Source: Hominisplanchenecus murintestinalis (lineage in GTDB: Bacteria > Bacillota > Clostridia > Lachnospirales > Lachnospiraceae). From it: 64,000 nucleotides of DNA. A program made the position numbers and the translations under genes. The notes beneath the pieces were generated by a model. That model was not told where the DNA came from, did not search any database, and worked only from the letters and a program-made list of their open reading frames with translations. Positions 42,070-50,823 of the stretch are shown here, piece after piece. Each line of letters begins with the position of its first letter. The first letter of the stretch is position 1. The DNA lies in NCBI GenBank assembly GCA_004793585.1, contig SRZB01000014.1, positions 18,455 through 82,454 on the forward strand, in the 5' to 3' direction.

Positions 42070-42100
42070 ATATTATACGACGTATAATATAAAACTGCAA
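42070..42100 (-). promoter_or_regulatory. Promoter of the zinc-ribbon operon overlapped by a perfect 21-base palindrome
   Basis: On the minus strand TTGCAG (42100-42095), 17 bases, TATAAT (42077-42072). The palindrome at 42070-42090 (arms ATATTATACG and CGTATAATAT, one central base) covers the -10 and most of the spacer. Such placement is typical of a repressor operator; no regulator for it is adjacent on the same unit. Confidence 0.65.
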
Positions 42101-42237
42101 TACAATCTTTCCTATTATACAAAATCTTAAGAATAGTTATAATATCTTTATAAACACTTCTATGCAAAAATTTGAGCCCCTTGTTTCTCTGCAAGGAGCT
42201 TAAATGCTTTTCAAAAACCAGCCTGCATTTAAAAAAT

Positions 42238-42885
42238 TCACGTTTCCAAATTGCCGCGGTATTCTGAAGGTGAGATATGAAGCCATTTACGAAATGTCTC
42301 TGCATAATAGCTGGCTCCGTTAAATCCGGCAGCATAAGCCACTTCCGTAATGCTCCTGTCTGTAGTGCGCAGCAGCTCCACACTGCGGTTCAGCCGATAC
42401 GCTGTAAGATATGTATTTGGCGTCTGATGGAAATAAACACGGAACAGTTTACAGCATTTGCTCTGTCCAATTCCTCCCGCCGACGCAATCTGTGAAAGCG
42501 ATATTTTCTCATGATAATGCTGCTGGATAAAGCCTGTCATATTTTTAAGTATGGATAAATCACTGGAATACGGCTGCTCTTCACTGTCCGCCCCGGGCAT
42601 ATTTTCATAGACAGACGCCCATATCCAGCTGAAAATCCCCTGTATCTTCAAAGGAGCTGTTGCTGTATCCCGAAGTCTGTATATCTCCCTGATTCCCCGG
42701 ATAATATCCCTGTGCCATCCTGAATCTGTAAGTTTTATATAGGGAATATTGTTATTGTGAAGCACCGGAGCGGCATAATTCGGATATTCACTCAAAAAAG
42801 TATGCAGGATATAAAACGGATATTCCGTATGTCCATAAGGTATATTTTCCGATTTATCTTCATTCAGTTCTATCCATCTCTTCAT
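42238..42885 (-). CDS. AraC-family regulator with most of the N-terminal sensor domain missing
   Basis: 215 residues from ATG 42885, against about 280-300 for full-length family members. The C-terminal ~100 residues are an intact double helix-turn-helix (KISLSQIASAGGIGQSKCCKLFR and SITEVAYAAGFNGASYYAETFRKW). The N-terminal part begins like its relatives (YPFYILHTFLSEYPN), then passes at once to the segment that normally follows the cupin barrel (IPYIKLTDSGWHRDIIRGIREIY). About 80 residues of effector-binding barrel appear to be deleted in frame. It is divergent from the acetyltransferase gene across 142 bases. It may still bind DNA, but is unlikely to sense a sugar. Confidence 0.8.
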   Translation of the reverse strand: MKRWIELNEDKSENIPYGHTEYPFYILHTFLSEYPNYAAPVLHNNNIPYIKLTDSGWHRDIIRGIREIYRLRDTATAPLKIQGIFSWIWASVYENMPGADSEEQPYSSDLSILKNMTGFIQQHYHEKISLSQIASAGGIGQSKCCKLFRVYFHQTPNTYLTAYRLNRSVELLRTTDRSITEVAYAAGFNGASYYAETFRKWLHISPSEYRGNLET

Positions 42886-42949
42886 GCTGCCGCCTCCTGT
42901 ACAGGATTGTTATATATCTAAGCAAAATATTGATATATTTTTTATTATT

Positions 42950-42977
42950 TTAACAATATAATTATAGTACATATAAA
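42950..42977 (+). promoter_or_regulatory. Probable promoter of the acetyltransferase gene
   Basis: TTAACA (42950-42955), 16 bases, TATAAA (42972-42977), about 50 bases before the gene, in a very A+T-rich divergent region shared with the AraC gene. Confidence 0.45.
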
Positions 42978-43027
42978 AGATGCATGTCAATGGAATCCCA
43001 CATGGGGAATGAAAGGAGAATTGCTTT

Positions 43028-43624
43028 ATGAGCATGAAAGATAAAATGCATACCGGCGAGCTTTATCTGCCAAATGACAAAGAAATTATGACGGGACAGC
43101 TGAAAAAATTAGACCGTCTCTATGATTTCAATGCAACCCGGCCGACAGAACTTGATAAAAGAGAGGAACTTCTTAAAGAAATGTTTGCTGAAATCGGCGA
43201 GGAATGCTATATCGAACCGCCGCTCCACACCAATTTCGGAGGCGGGCATGTGCACTTCGGAAAAAATGTTTATGCCAATTTCAACCTTACTCTTGTAGAC
43301 GACACCCACATCTACATCGGCGACTATACGATGATAGGCCCCAATGTCACAATAGCCACCGCAGGACACCCTATCCTGCCCCAGCTGCGCAGAGAGGCCT
43401 ATCAGTATAATGCGCCTGTCCATATCGGCGAAAACTGCTGGCTTGGCGCAGGAGTGATTGTACTTCCCGGAATTACCATCGGGGACAATACCGTTATCGG
43501 CGCAGGCAGCGTCGTGACAAAAGACCTCCCGGCAAATGTCGTAGCCGTAGGAAATCCCTGCCGGGTACTCCGTGAAATCAATGAGCACGATAAAATTTAT
43601 TATTTCAAAGACAGAAAAATCTAA
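43028..43624 (+). CDS. maa: Maltose/galactoside O-acetyltransferase (LacA/Maa family)
   Basis: 198 residues from ATG 43028 with GAAAGGAG upstream. After the N-terminal helical mac domain (TGELYLPNDKEI...LDRLYDFNATRP) comes a left-handed parallel beta helix built of hexapeptide repeats (VHFGKNVYANFN, IYIGDYTMIGPNV, VHIGENCWLGAGVIVLPG, ITIGDNTVIGAGSVVTKDLP). The catalytic His lies in ATAGHP. These trimeric enzymes transfer acetyl from acetyl-CoA to a sugar hydroxyl, thought to be a detoxification step for non-metabolised sugars. The divergent AraC gene would be its natural regulator, but that protein lacks its sensor. Maltose versus galactoside preference cannot be told. Confidence 0.9.
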   Translation: MSMKDKMHTGELYLPNDKEIMTGQLKKLDRLYDFNATRPTELDKREELLKEMFAEIGEECYIEPPLHTNFGGGHVHFGKNVYANFNLTLVDDTHIYIGDYTMIGPNVTIATAGHPILPQLRREAYQYNAPVHIGENCWLGAGVIVLPGITIGDNTVIGAGSVVTKDLPANVVAVGNPCRVLREINEHDKIYYFKDRKI

Positions 43625-43639
43625 TCACCTAAAAAAAGA

Positions 43640-43680
43640 CCGCCGTAAGGGACGCTTCTCAAAGGGAGCGCCCCTTACAG
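43640..43680. terminator. Probable terminator hairpin after the acetyltransferase
   Basis: GTAAGGG-CGCT and AGCG-CCCTTAC pair around a ten-base loop (43646-43679). On the minus strand a T-run follows after five bases; on the plus strand there is no strong T-run. It lies between two convergent genes. Confidence 0.55.
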
Positions 43681-43759
43681 TGCTTTAGAAATTATTTTAA
43701 CGATTGGATATAATGAATTTCTTAATAGCTCGAAGCAGTTTCCATAATCTACCGATGTA

Positions 43760-44041
43760 TCAATATTCTTTCTTGCTTTTTGCTCCGTAATCATACATTT
43801 TCATCGACTGATACTCCCCTATTTTCAGCAGGTTTCCAATAATTAACTCCACATCCCTGTCCTCTTCCACCCCAAGCCTTTCACAAATCCGCCTGTTTGC
43901 ATCATAAACTTCCTTATAAAGCATGCTGCATACAGAACCTTCCTCAAATTCATCTTTCACCATACTTCCTTCAGGCACGGAACACTTTTCTAAATCCCAA
44001 AGCCCATTCATCAACTTGAATATCCTCTGTTTTTCATTCAT
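43760..44041 (-). CDS. Small conserved-looking protein of unknown function
   Basis: 93 residues from ATG 44041; an AAGGA sequence lies rather far upstream, so the start is uncertain. The protein is acidic, mostly helical in appearance, has no signal or membrane segment, and contains CxxLYxEVYxANRRICERLGVEEDRDVE. Composition and codon use look like those of the surrounding chromosomal genes. It stands alone between a probable hairpin and the tgt terminator. I do not recognise it. Confidence 0.6.
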   Translation of the reverse strand: MNEKQRIFKLMNGLWDLEKCSVPEGSMVKDEFEEGSVCSMLYKEVYDANRRICERLGVEEDRDVELIIGNLLKIGEYQSMKMYDYGAKSKKEY

Positions 44042-44142
44042 CTTATTCTTTACTATTCCTTCTTATTTACTCTTGTTTCATATTACTTTTATAACTAATT
44101 CTACCTTTCTTTTCTCCCAAAATCAATAAAAAAGTGCAAAAA

Positions 44143-44181
44143 ATGAGACAGACTGAAACATTTTTATTTTGTCCCAATCTG
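44143..44181 (-). terminator. Terminator after tgt
   Basis: Twelve-base arms CAGACTGAAACA (44149-44160) and TGTCCCAATCTG (44170-44181) pair fully if G-U pairs are allowed, with a nine-base loop. On the minus strand TCTCATTTTTTG follows. Confidence 0.65.
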
Positions 44182-44199
44182 CCTGCTCTTCATGACTCC

Positions 44200-45339
44200 C
44201 TATTCTTTTTTATCAGCCGCCTGAAAACCGTCCAGTTTCGCTTTCTTAAAGCTCTGGTATTCTCCTGCGTCAATCGCATCCCTGATTTCTTCCATTAGAT
44301 GATTGTAAAAATACAGGTTATGGAGAACACACAAGCGCATCCCCAGCATTTCCTTTGCCTTAAGCAGATGCCGGATGTAAGCCCTGCTGTAATGGCGGCA
44401 CGCCGGGCACTGGCAGCCTTCTTCAATCGGGTGGGAATCCAGCTCATATTTCGCATTAAACAAATTCAGCTTTCCCTGATTCGTATAGACATGTCCATGA
44501 CGTCCGTTCCTGCTGGGATAAACGCAGTCAAAGAAATCAACCCCTCTGTCTACTGCCTCCAGGATATTTGCCGGAGTTCCTACCCCCATAAGATACGTAG
44601 GCTTGTCCACCGGAAGATGAGGAACCGTCACATCCAAAATGTGATACATCTCTTCGTGCGACTCTCCCACTGCCAGGCCGCCTACGGCATAACCGTCCAA
44701 CCCCAAACTCGCAATCTCTTTTGCATGCTCCACGCGGATATCATCAAAAATAGCTCCCTGATTAATTCCGAAAAGCATCTGATGGGGATTGAGCGTATCC
44801 GGCTGCTCATTCAGCCAATCCATCTTTGCCTTACATCTGGCAAGCCACCGGGTAGTACGTTCCACCGACGCCTGCACATAAGACCGCTCCGCCACGCTTG
44901 AAGGGCACTCATCAAACGCCATCGCAATCGTAGAAGCCAGATTCGACTGAATTTTCATGCTCTCTTCCGGCCCCATAAAAATCTTCCGCCCGTCTACATG
45001 AGAATGGAAATAAACGCCCTCCTCTTTGATTTTGCGAAGCCCCGCCAGGGAAAATACCTGAAAACCGCCGGAGTCCGTGAGAATCGGCTTGTCCCACACC
45101 ATAAACTTATGCAGCCCGCCCATCTTCTTCACAACTTCATCTCCCGGACGCACATGCAGATGGTACGTATTCGACAGCTCCACCTGCGTACCGATTTCCT
45201 GTAAATCCATCGTAGAAACAGCGCCCTTAATCGCCGCCGCCGTTCCCACATTCATAAAAACCGGAGTCTGTATCACACCGTGTACTGTGTGAAGCTCGCC
45301 CCGCTTTGCTTTTCCGTCTCTTTTTAATAATTTATACAT
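44200..45339 (-). CDS. tgt: tRNA-guanine transglycosylase
   Basis: 379 residues, the usual length, from ATG 45339 with GAAGGTG upstream. It exchanges guanine-34 of Asp, Asn, His and Tyr tRNAs for preQ1 on the queuosine pathway. Visible landmarks are TPVFMNVGTAAAIKG at the N-terminus, DSGGFQVFSL (substrate pocket), FDECPS, GVGTPANILEAV, the catalytic Asp in FFDCVYPSRNGRHGH, and the zinc site CQCPACRHYSRAYIRHL followed by the distal His (CVLHNLYFYN). It starts 18 bases after the AAA-ATPase/nuclease-like gene and may share its transcript. No other queuosine gene is in the window. Confidence 0.96.
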   Translation of the reverse strand: MYKLLKRDGKAKRGELHTVHGVIQTPVFMNVGTAAAIKGAVSTMDLQEIGTQVELSNTYHLHVRPGDEVVKKMGGLHKFMVWDKPILTDSGGFQVFSLAGLRKIKEEGVYFHSHVDGRKIFMGPEESMKIQSNLASTIAMAFDECPSSVAERSYVQASVERTTRWLARCKAKMDWLNEQPDTLNPHQMLFGINQGAIFDDIRVEHAKEIASLGLDGYAVGGLAVGESHEEMYHILDVTVPHLPVDKPTYLMGVGTPANILEAVDRGVDFFDCVYPSRNGRHGHVYTNQGKLNLFNAKYELDSHPIEEGCQCPACRHYSRAYIRHLLKAKEMLGMRLCVLHNLYFYNHLMEEIRDAIDAGEYQSFKKAKLDGFQAADKKE

Positions 45340-45357
45340 ATTACACCTTCTTCTTTC

Positions 45358-46947
45358 TTAAACCACGGCTTCTATAAGCACTTTATTCCCTATCCGTATC
45401 TCTTTCACGCCAGTCTGCTTCTTTTTGTTAAAATTAAAACTAAGCATATATCCCTTATTTAAATGATAATACTCAAGATATTCCGCCAATTGTTCTTCCC
45501 CTCGCTCATGATAAGCATTCCCCCGCCATATTTTCATCTCAATCACAAACTGTTCTTTACAATAATCAATGATCACATCTGTACGCTTATTATCTCTCGT
45601 CTGCGCCTCTATATAATAATTTCCTGTTCCATTAATAATTGGCTTTAAATATAACAGAAAAAACTTCCTCGCGTTATCTTCTATAAATTTTTCATCCGCC
45701 GAACTATACAAGTCCCCCCAATGTACAACAAATTTTTCTAAAATCAATTTCATATTAAGATGACCATTCTGTATGAACTGATTTCTCTCCTGCAATGCAG
45801 TCCGATATTCTTCGCTGTCCAGCATCTCCTCTGAAAGAAATAAATTATACAATACCGTTTCAAAAATACGGTTAGAAATCACAGCATCTCCCCTGAAATT
45901 TTTTATAAATCCAAACATCTCCGCGATTTCTATCGAAGGGCTAAGAGGATTATACGAAATTTTTCTTCCTGTGAAAAGCAGCGAGTAAACCAATTCTCGA
46001 AGCCGCGGATAATCTGCCAGTTTGCCCGTAATTGATTCAAACAGCGTATTCTTTTCTATCAGAAGTATTTTTACTGCTTCCAAAACTCCTTCCTTCGTCC
46101 ATACCAATTTTCTGTCAAAATATCCTTCACTGCCTGTTATCCGCTCATCCATCAGCTTACAGATACGTGAAACCAGAAATGGATAACCTGACGTATAGTC
46201 ATAGATGAATTGTGCAATCTCTTTGATATCCATTCCTGTCTGGTAATCAGACTCATATTCTGCAAGCATACCTGAAATATCTTTTACCGAAAAGTTCATA
46301 TCTAAAAGAAAATCCGCCGCGATATTCCACGGACTGTTTACTCTGTGTTCACCATCCGGCCTTAATCTCTGCTTTATATTTTTCACATCATACACGCCTG
46401 CCAGAATAACCGACTGAAAAGCCGGACGTTTATCCCTGTTTATATAAGCCCCTCGCAGCTGTGCCAGAAAATCCAGAAAAACCTGATTATTTTGTGCGCT
46501 GTCCACCTCATCAATAAGCATAACGATCGGTTTTTTCGACTGCCCGCACCATGCGTTCAGACATTGAAACAGCTCTGCAAGTCTTCCTTTCCCCTCTTTC
46601 CCATCCGCAAGTCTCTGAAGCCGGGTTATGATTTCCACAGATACCTCTTCTATATTCGCAATTTCCTCCAGGACTTCTCTGGCAAAAGCTTCTGAAAAAG
46701 AACTTTCTTTCTCAAAGTCGCTCTGGCTCATCATCTGGAAATCCAGGCTCACCACCACATAATTTTCTGCCAGAAAACTGCCTAACGCCCTCAGCATGGT
46801 CGTTTTCCCATACTGCCGCGCCCGGTTAATCGTAAAATAATCCCCTCGGTCTACCATTTTTTTTATTTGCTCCAGCCTGTCGCTGAGATCCACCATATAA
46901 TGAATTTCCGGCCTGCACACCGCGCTTGTATTAAATATTTTGCTCAT
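45358..46947 (-). CDS. AAA-ATPase-like protein with C-terminal PD-(D/E)XK nuclease-like domain
   Basis: 529 residues from ATG 46947 (MSKIFNTSAVC), preceded by AAAGGTGGAAG; the frame reaches 47043 without another good start. Walker A is the variant RARQYGKTTML (~50), Walker B is VMLIDEVDSA (~165), and arginine-rich segments follow. The C-terminal ~90 residues carry RTDVIIDYCKEQFVIEMKIW, the Asp...Glu-x-Lys core of the PD-(D/E)XK fold. This is the AAA-ATPase-like/DUF1703 layout, found in many, often near-identical, copies in gut Bacteroidetes and Clostridia; function is not established and mobility or defence roles have only been suggested. It is directly upstream of tgt. Confidence 0.82.
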   Translation of the reverse strand: MSKIFNTSAVCRPEIHYMVDLSDRLEQIKKMVDRGDYFTINRARQYGKTTMLRALGSFLAENYVVVSLDFQMMSQSDFEKESSFSEAFAREVLEEIANIEEVSVEIITRLQRLADGKEGKGRLAELFQCLNAWCGQSKKPIVMLIDEVDSAQNNQVFLDFLAQLRGAYINRDKRPAFQSVILAGVYDVKNIKQRLRPDGEHRVNSPWNIAADFLLDMNFSVKDISGMLAEYESDYQTGMDIKEIAQFIYDYTSGYPFLVSRICKLMDERITGSEGYFDRKLVWTKEGVLEAVKILLIEKNTLFESITGKLADYPRLRELVYSLLFTGRKISYNPLSPSIEIAEMFGFIKNFRGDAVISNRIFETVLYNLFLSEEMLDSEEYRTALQERNQFIQNGHLNMKLILEKFVVHWGDLYSSADEKFIEDNARKFFLLYLKPIINGTGNYYIEAQTRDNKRTDVIIDYCKEQFVIEMKIWRGNAYHERGEEQLAEYLEYYHLNKGYMLSFNFNKKKQTGVKEIRIGNKVLIEAVV

Positions 46948-47103
46948 CTTCCACCTTTTTTGCATTCCGCTTTTCATATCTTTTCCAGTATAACGAATTA
47001 TCGCCGATAATACAATTATTTCTTTTCCCAAAAACAAAATCACGGGGATACCGCAAAGTCTGTAGATAATTCATCTACTTCTGCAGCACCCCCGCCTTCT
47101 CAT

Positions 47104-48078
47104 CTATACGCTCTTAAATCCATACTCCACATAACTCTCGCCCCACCGGACATGAAACAAATAATAATATCCTTTCTGTACTCCCGTGAGATACCATTTA
47201 TCGCCGCGCTTTTCTACATTGACATTCTCGCCTTCTTCGCCGGCATCACTTTCCTTATCCGCGCTCCAGCGGCTTACGGTAATTTCTTCCGCCTCTTTCC
47301 CAGGAAGAAGCTCTATTTCTTCCACATAATCCGGAAGTTTAATTTCTTCAATCTCATTCCATTCTGTGATAAAGGGAGTATCTGCAATTTCAGACTTCAT
47401 CTGCCCGTCGGCATCTGTCCATTTCCAGTGATAGCCGCCCTGGGTAAGCCATACGGTGCTGGCCATCCCATTCCCCATATACGACGCCTGCATAATCGGC
47501 TTCTCAGACGGATCAGGTTCTGAATAAAACCCTGCTGCCTGCTCTTTATATTTCTGTATACATGCTTTCCTTTCTTCCTCATTTGCTTTCTTTGTCACTT
47601 CTACCCCAAAAATCCTCGCATACTGACCCGGATAAGTCTCCAATGCCACGCCGTCCGTCATAACAGTTACCTGATCCCCCGTATCCAGTTCACTCTCTGC
47701 AATCGGCCTGCCATCCACGCCGTAAATCTTCCCTTCCTCTATTCCATCAAGAAAGTAAGGCATATCATTCTCCAACTCAAACATTACATAACTGCCGTCG
47801 TCTTCACTCAAACGGTATATCACTCCCGAAACCGGAATCTGGGCCATCTCCGTTTCTTCTATCTCCGGCATTTCCGTTCTCTCATCCCCTTTTCCCGTCT
47901 CAAAAATTTCATGCGTATCTTTTCCGGCCTCTGAAGCTTCTATTTCCCCATTTACTTTCCCTCCAGGTTCCGGCGTCTGTATATCATCTCTTTGCCATCC
48001 GATTTTCCATGCGGCGGCCACACACACCGCCGCCAGGATCAGTGTAAACACCGCCATCCGTTTTCTTCCTCTATTCAT
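47104..48078 (-). CDS. Single-pass membrane protein of unknown function, third gene of the ECF sigma operon
   Basis: 324 residues. ATG 48078 overlaps the stop of the beta-propeller gene by eight bases, so translation is coupled. A short basic end and one hydrophobic segment (MAVFTLILAAVCVAAAWKI) place the rest outside the membrane. The exported part starts Glu/Gly/Pro-rich and then has beta-type sequence (VSGVIYRLSEDDGSYVMFELEN, DTGDQVTVMTDG) suggestive of a small barrel, plus a second beta region ending YYLFHVRWGESYVEYGFKSV. I do not recognise a named family with confidence. Position implies a role in, or under, the sigma-factor signal pathway. Confidence 0.7.
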   Translation of the reverse strand: MNRGRKRMAVFTLILAAVCVAAAWKIGWQRDDIQTPEPGGKVNGEIEASEAGKDTHEIFETGKGDERTEMPEIEETEMAQIPVSGVIYRLSEDDGSYVMFELENDMPYFLDGIEEGKIYGVDGRPIAESELDTGDQVTVMTDGVALETYPGQYARIFGVEVTKKANEEERKACIQKYKEQAAGFYSEPDPSEKPIMQASYMGNGMASTVWLTQGGYHWKWTDADGQMKSEIADTPFITEWNEIEEIKLPDYVEEIELLPGKEAEEITVSRWSADKESDAGEEGENVNVEKRGDKWYLTGVQKGYYYLFHVRWGESYVEYGFKSV

Positions 48079-50071
48079 ACGTCAGTCCTCCAGTTTTTTC
48101 AAATCCACGCTCCATATCAAACGCTTCTATGCCATTGCTGCCAGAAAGATAAAATGTCTGACCGATATAGAGCCCTCTTGTTCCATTTCCATATACTTCA
48201 AATTCTTCTTTATCCTTCAGCTCATACAAAAACTCATTGACAAATCCTTTTTCCCCATCATAAGAAAATACCAGATAGTTTTCCTCGCATTCAAATCCAA
48301 AAATATTTTTTTCCGGGTTAATCATAATCGCCTTATAATTGTAAATTCCCGGGCAATGATAGTTATCTTTCAATACGTATTTGTCAATTTCTTTCACATC
48401 CGACGGATCTGAAATATCAAACATAGATACCTTAATCCCTTTATATTCTCCCGTTTCGGGGTCCACTTCATTCCCAATTCCCAGTAATTTATTTTCGCCA
48501 TAGAAATGTAGATATGCGGAAAACCCTGTGACTTTCAGTTCCCCTAATATCTTCGGCTCTTTCGGGCTGCTTAAATCCACGGAAAACAAAGGATCTGTAT
48601 CTCTAAACGTCACAAAATATCCAATATCTCCCAAAAACCTTGCCGAGCGGATGCTTTCTCCCGGCGCCAGATTCTCGATTTTACCATAAACGTCAAGATT
48701 CTCATCCAGCACGTACAGGTTTGTCAGCTCTTCGTCATTGTTCCAATCCGTCGCCACTACCCGGAGATAGCCTTCATGCTCATTCATAGAAAAAGTATCA
48801 TTTAGATATCCCCTGATATCTCCCGCCGCTGCCGGTTTGATTTTCCCATCCCGATAGCTGAATTTCAAAATCTGCGTGTAATCCCTCCCATTTTCATAAT
48901 GGGAGCTGATGCCGTAAATATTTTCCGTACTCACATAGAACCTGTCTGCCGCAGATACGATAGCCTTATGGTCTACCACCTTTTCCGGCTGCTTTACATC
49001 CACCGAAGCAATCACAAGATAACCTGCCTGGTCTGCGTATTCCGGCAAATAAATATCTTCCAGAGGCATTACCCCGCCTGATACCCTCGGCATAATAGTG
49101 CTGCTTTCCTGCGTATCTTTGATGATGGGAGTGTATTCTGTAAATACATACAGCATATCCCCATTCTTCCTGGAAGTTTTATAGTATCCCTCCTGTTCTG
49201 TATAACCTGACAGTTTCGGCGTTTCCTTTTCATGAATATCATAGGTATAAACTCTGGTATAACTCTTCCTGTCTATAAAATAGACGTCCTCCTCCTGCTC
49301 ATCTATAGAAGCTTCATTCCCTGTGGCAATAAGGTTCAGCACATTGCCATCCAGGTACATTTCGTGTACTTCCTCATCTTTTTCAGGAAGGGAAATCTCG
49401 CTTATTTTTTCAAGGTTCTCCCCTTCCGCCTTTATAATGCGCACCGTACTGCCATACAGCGCATAAATATAGTTTCCGTCAGTTTTTACAATATCTCCTT
49501 CATCCACTCCAACTTCCTGAAGGTTCGTCTGCGAATAGTCCCCATTGTTGGCAGCTGTGCTCTCCATGCTGCTTTCCGCGTCCTCTGCGGGCGCGCTGTC
49601 CATTGGAACTGCTCCCTCTTCTTTCATCATATCTCCCGTCAGGGCTCCATAGCCCATATCCCGGCTCATTGCCTGGTTCATATCTGCCAATGCAAGATAC
49701 AGCTCCTCTTCGCTTGAAACATGCGGAATCACCCCGGCTCCATCTGCCGCTGCGTCTGTTTTCTCCGGCGCTCCTGTTTCCTTTACATATTCCTCCAAAC
49801 CGGCTGCCTCTGTATATCCCGCCGCCTCTGTGGACCCCTCCATCTGCGGCCTGTCCTCCTGCTGCATTCCGATATGGTTAATCTGCCACAGGGCCACCAG
49901 TGCAATCAGCGCTGCGGCTGCAGCCGCTCCCGCCCGGTATAAAGGAATTTTTCTTCTTTTCTGTTCTTTTTCTTTCAAGATATCTTCCATAAATTCCGGT
50001 TTTAGGGATTCCGGTACGTCTATCGGTTCCGCCGATTTCTTAATCCGCTCTAACATCTTCTTTTCATCCAT
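48071..50071 (-). CDS. Membrane-anchored beta-propeller protein, probable ECF sigma-factor partner
   Basis: 666 residues from ATG 50071 with GGAGGAG upstream. About 45 cytoplasmic residues (MDEKKMLERIKKSAEPIDVP...KEKEQKRRK) precede one transmembrane helix (AGAAAAAALIALVALW). A Glu-rich linker leads to a C-terminal secreted beta-propeller family domain (~190-666), marked by TNLQEVGVDEGDIVKTDGNY and repeated WD-like blades (LYVLDENLDVYGKIENL, GYFVTFRDTDPLFSVDL). It begins 15 bases after the ECF sigma gene. An N-terminal cytoplasmic segment plus an outside sensor is the expected layout for a sigma-factor regulator, but an anti-sigma domain is not recognisable, so that role is inferred. Confidence 0.82.
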   Translation of the reverse strand: MDEKKMLERIKKSAEPIDVPESLKPEFMEDILKEKEQKRRKIPLYRAGAAAAAALIALVALWQINHIGMQQEDRPQMEGSTEAAGYTEAAGLEEYVKETGAPEKTDAAADGAGVIPHVSSEEELYLALADMNQAMSRDMGYGALTGDMMKEEGAVPMDSAPAEDAESSMESTAANNGDYSQTNLQEVGVDEGDIVKTDGNYIYALYGSTVRIIKAEGENLEKISEISLPEKDEEVHEMYLDGNVLNLIATGNEASIDEQEEDVYFIDRKSYTRVYTYDIHEKETPKLSGYTEQEGYYKTSRKNGDMLYVFTEYTPIIKDTQESSTIMPRVSGGVMPLEDIYLPEYADQAGYLVIASVDVKQPEKVVDHKAIVSAADRFYVSTENIYGISSHYENGRDYTQILKFSYRDGKIKPAAAGDIRGYLNDTFSMNEHEGYLRVVATDWNNDEELTNLYVLDENLDVYGKIENLAPGESIRSARFLGDIGYFVTFRDTDPLFSVDLSSPKEPKILGELKVTGFSAYLHFYGENKLLGIGNEVDPETGEYKGIKVSMFDISDPSDVKEIDKYVLKDNYHCPGIYNYKAIMINPEKNIFGFECEENYLVFSYDGEKGFVNEFLYELKDKEEFEVYGNGTRGLYIGQTFYLSGSNGIEAFDMERGFEKTGGLTYE

Positions 50072-50086
50072 TGCTGCTCCTCCTCT

Positions 50087-50590
50087 CTATCTCTCCAGGC
50101 AAGCTTCCATCTTCTTTAAGGCGCGGCTCTGCTTCGAACGAACGGTATTACTGCTCATATGCAGCGCCTTTCCTATCTCCCTGCTCGTATATCCGCCAAA
50201 AATATTCATAGCCAAAATCATTCTCTCCTCATCAGACAGCTCTGCAAACGCACGCCGTACATCCATATCCCTACAGATATCCCTGGAATCCTCAGCTAAA
50301 TCGAGCGGCAATTCCACCGTCTTGTCCATATACTGACGCAGCCTGCGGCGGCACTTATTGGCAAGAATGCGAAAAATCCACGCCTTAAAAGATTCTGCTC
50401 TCCGAAGCCCCCTGACGCCTTTCCATGCATCTGCTACCGTATCACTCACCACATCCTCCGCATCATGGATATTTTTCAGCGTATATAGTGCAAAACGATA
50501 TAAATCCCGGTAAACTTCCTGATACAACAAGGAAAATGCCTCTACATTTCCTGCTTTTGCCTTCTGAACAAGCTCCAAACCCTGTTCCAT
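50087..50590 (-). CDS. RNA polymerase sigma factor, ECF (sigma-70) family
   Basis: 167 residues from ATG 50590 (MEQGLELV), with GGAGGTGG upstream; an upstream in-frame extension to 50620 lacks a site. Region 2 is clear (FSLLYQEVYRDLYRFALYTL, HDAEDVVSDTVADAWKG) and region 4 carries the helix-turn-helix (LSDEERMILAMNIFGGYTSREIGKALHMSSNTVRSKQSRAL). Length and absence of regions 1 and 3 fit an ECF sigma factor, which redirects polymerase to a small regulon upon an envelope signal. First gene of a three-gene unit with the beta-propeller and small membrane proteins. A candidate own-type promoter begins TGCAAC at 50676-50671. Confidence 0.93.
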   Translation of the reverse strand: MEQGLELVQKAKAGNVEAFSLLYQEVYRDLYRFALYTLKNIHDAEDVVSDTVADAWKGVRGLRRAESFKAWIFRILANKCRRRLRQYMDKTVELPLDLAEDSRDICRDMDVRRAFAELSDEERMILAMNIFGGYTSREIGKALHMSSNTVRSKQSRALKKMEACLER

Positions 50591-50742
50591 AGACCCACCT
50601 CCCGTTTCCTCTGCATGCATTCAAATCTGAAATCTCAGTTATATATACAGTGTCCCATATTTCGTAAACTGTTGCAAGCATTTGAAAAAACACAATATAT
50701 TACTATTACTAAATTATTATTAATCTTTTCTTGTGAGAATTT

Positions 50743-50790
50743 TTGTGATATTATAAAAATATCACAATCAAGGCGGAAATTCTTTATAAT
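50743..50790 (+). promoter_or_regulatory. 25-base palindrome and -10 element before the 1,435-residue surface protein
   Basis: Perfect ten-base arms TTGTGATATT (50743-50752) and AATATCACAA (50758-50767) flank five bases. A TATAAT lies at 50785-50790, so the palindrome covers the -35 position of that promoter. There is no good -35 hexamer, which would fit an activator-dependent or non-sigma-A promoter. The gene starts 34 bases after the TATAAT. Confidence 0.6.
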
Positions 50791-50823
50791 TTCTATTTTT
50801 TTAACATTTAAGGAGGTTTTGTT

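Noticed and set aside
42063..42383. A 106-codon minus-strand frame overlapping the end of the AraC gene
   Set aside because: It overlaps the conserved second helix-turn-helix in another frame and has no ribosome site or recognisable content.
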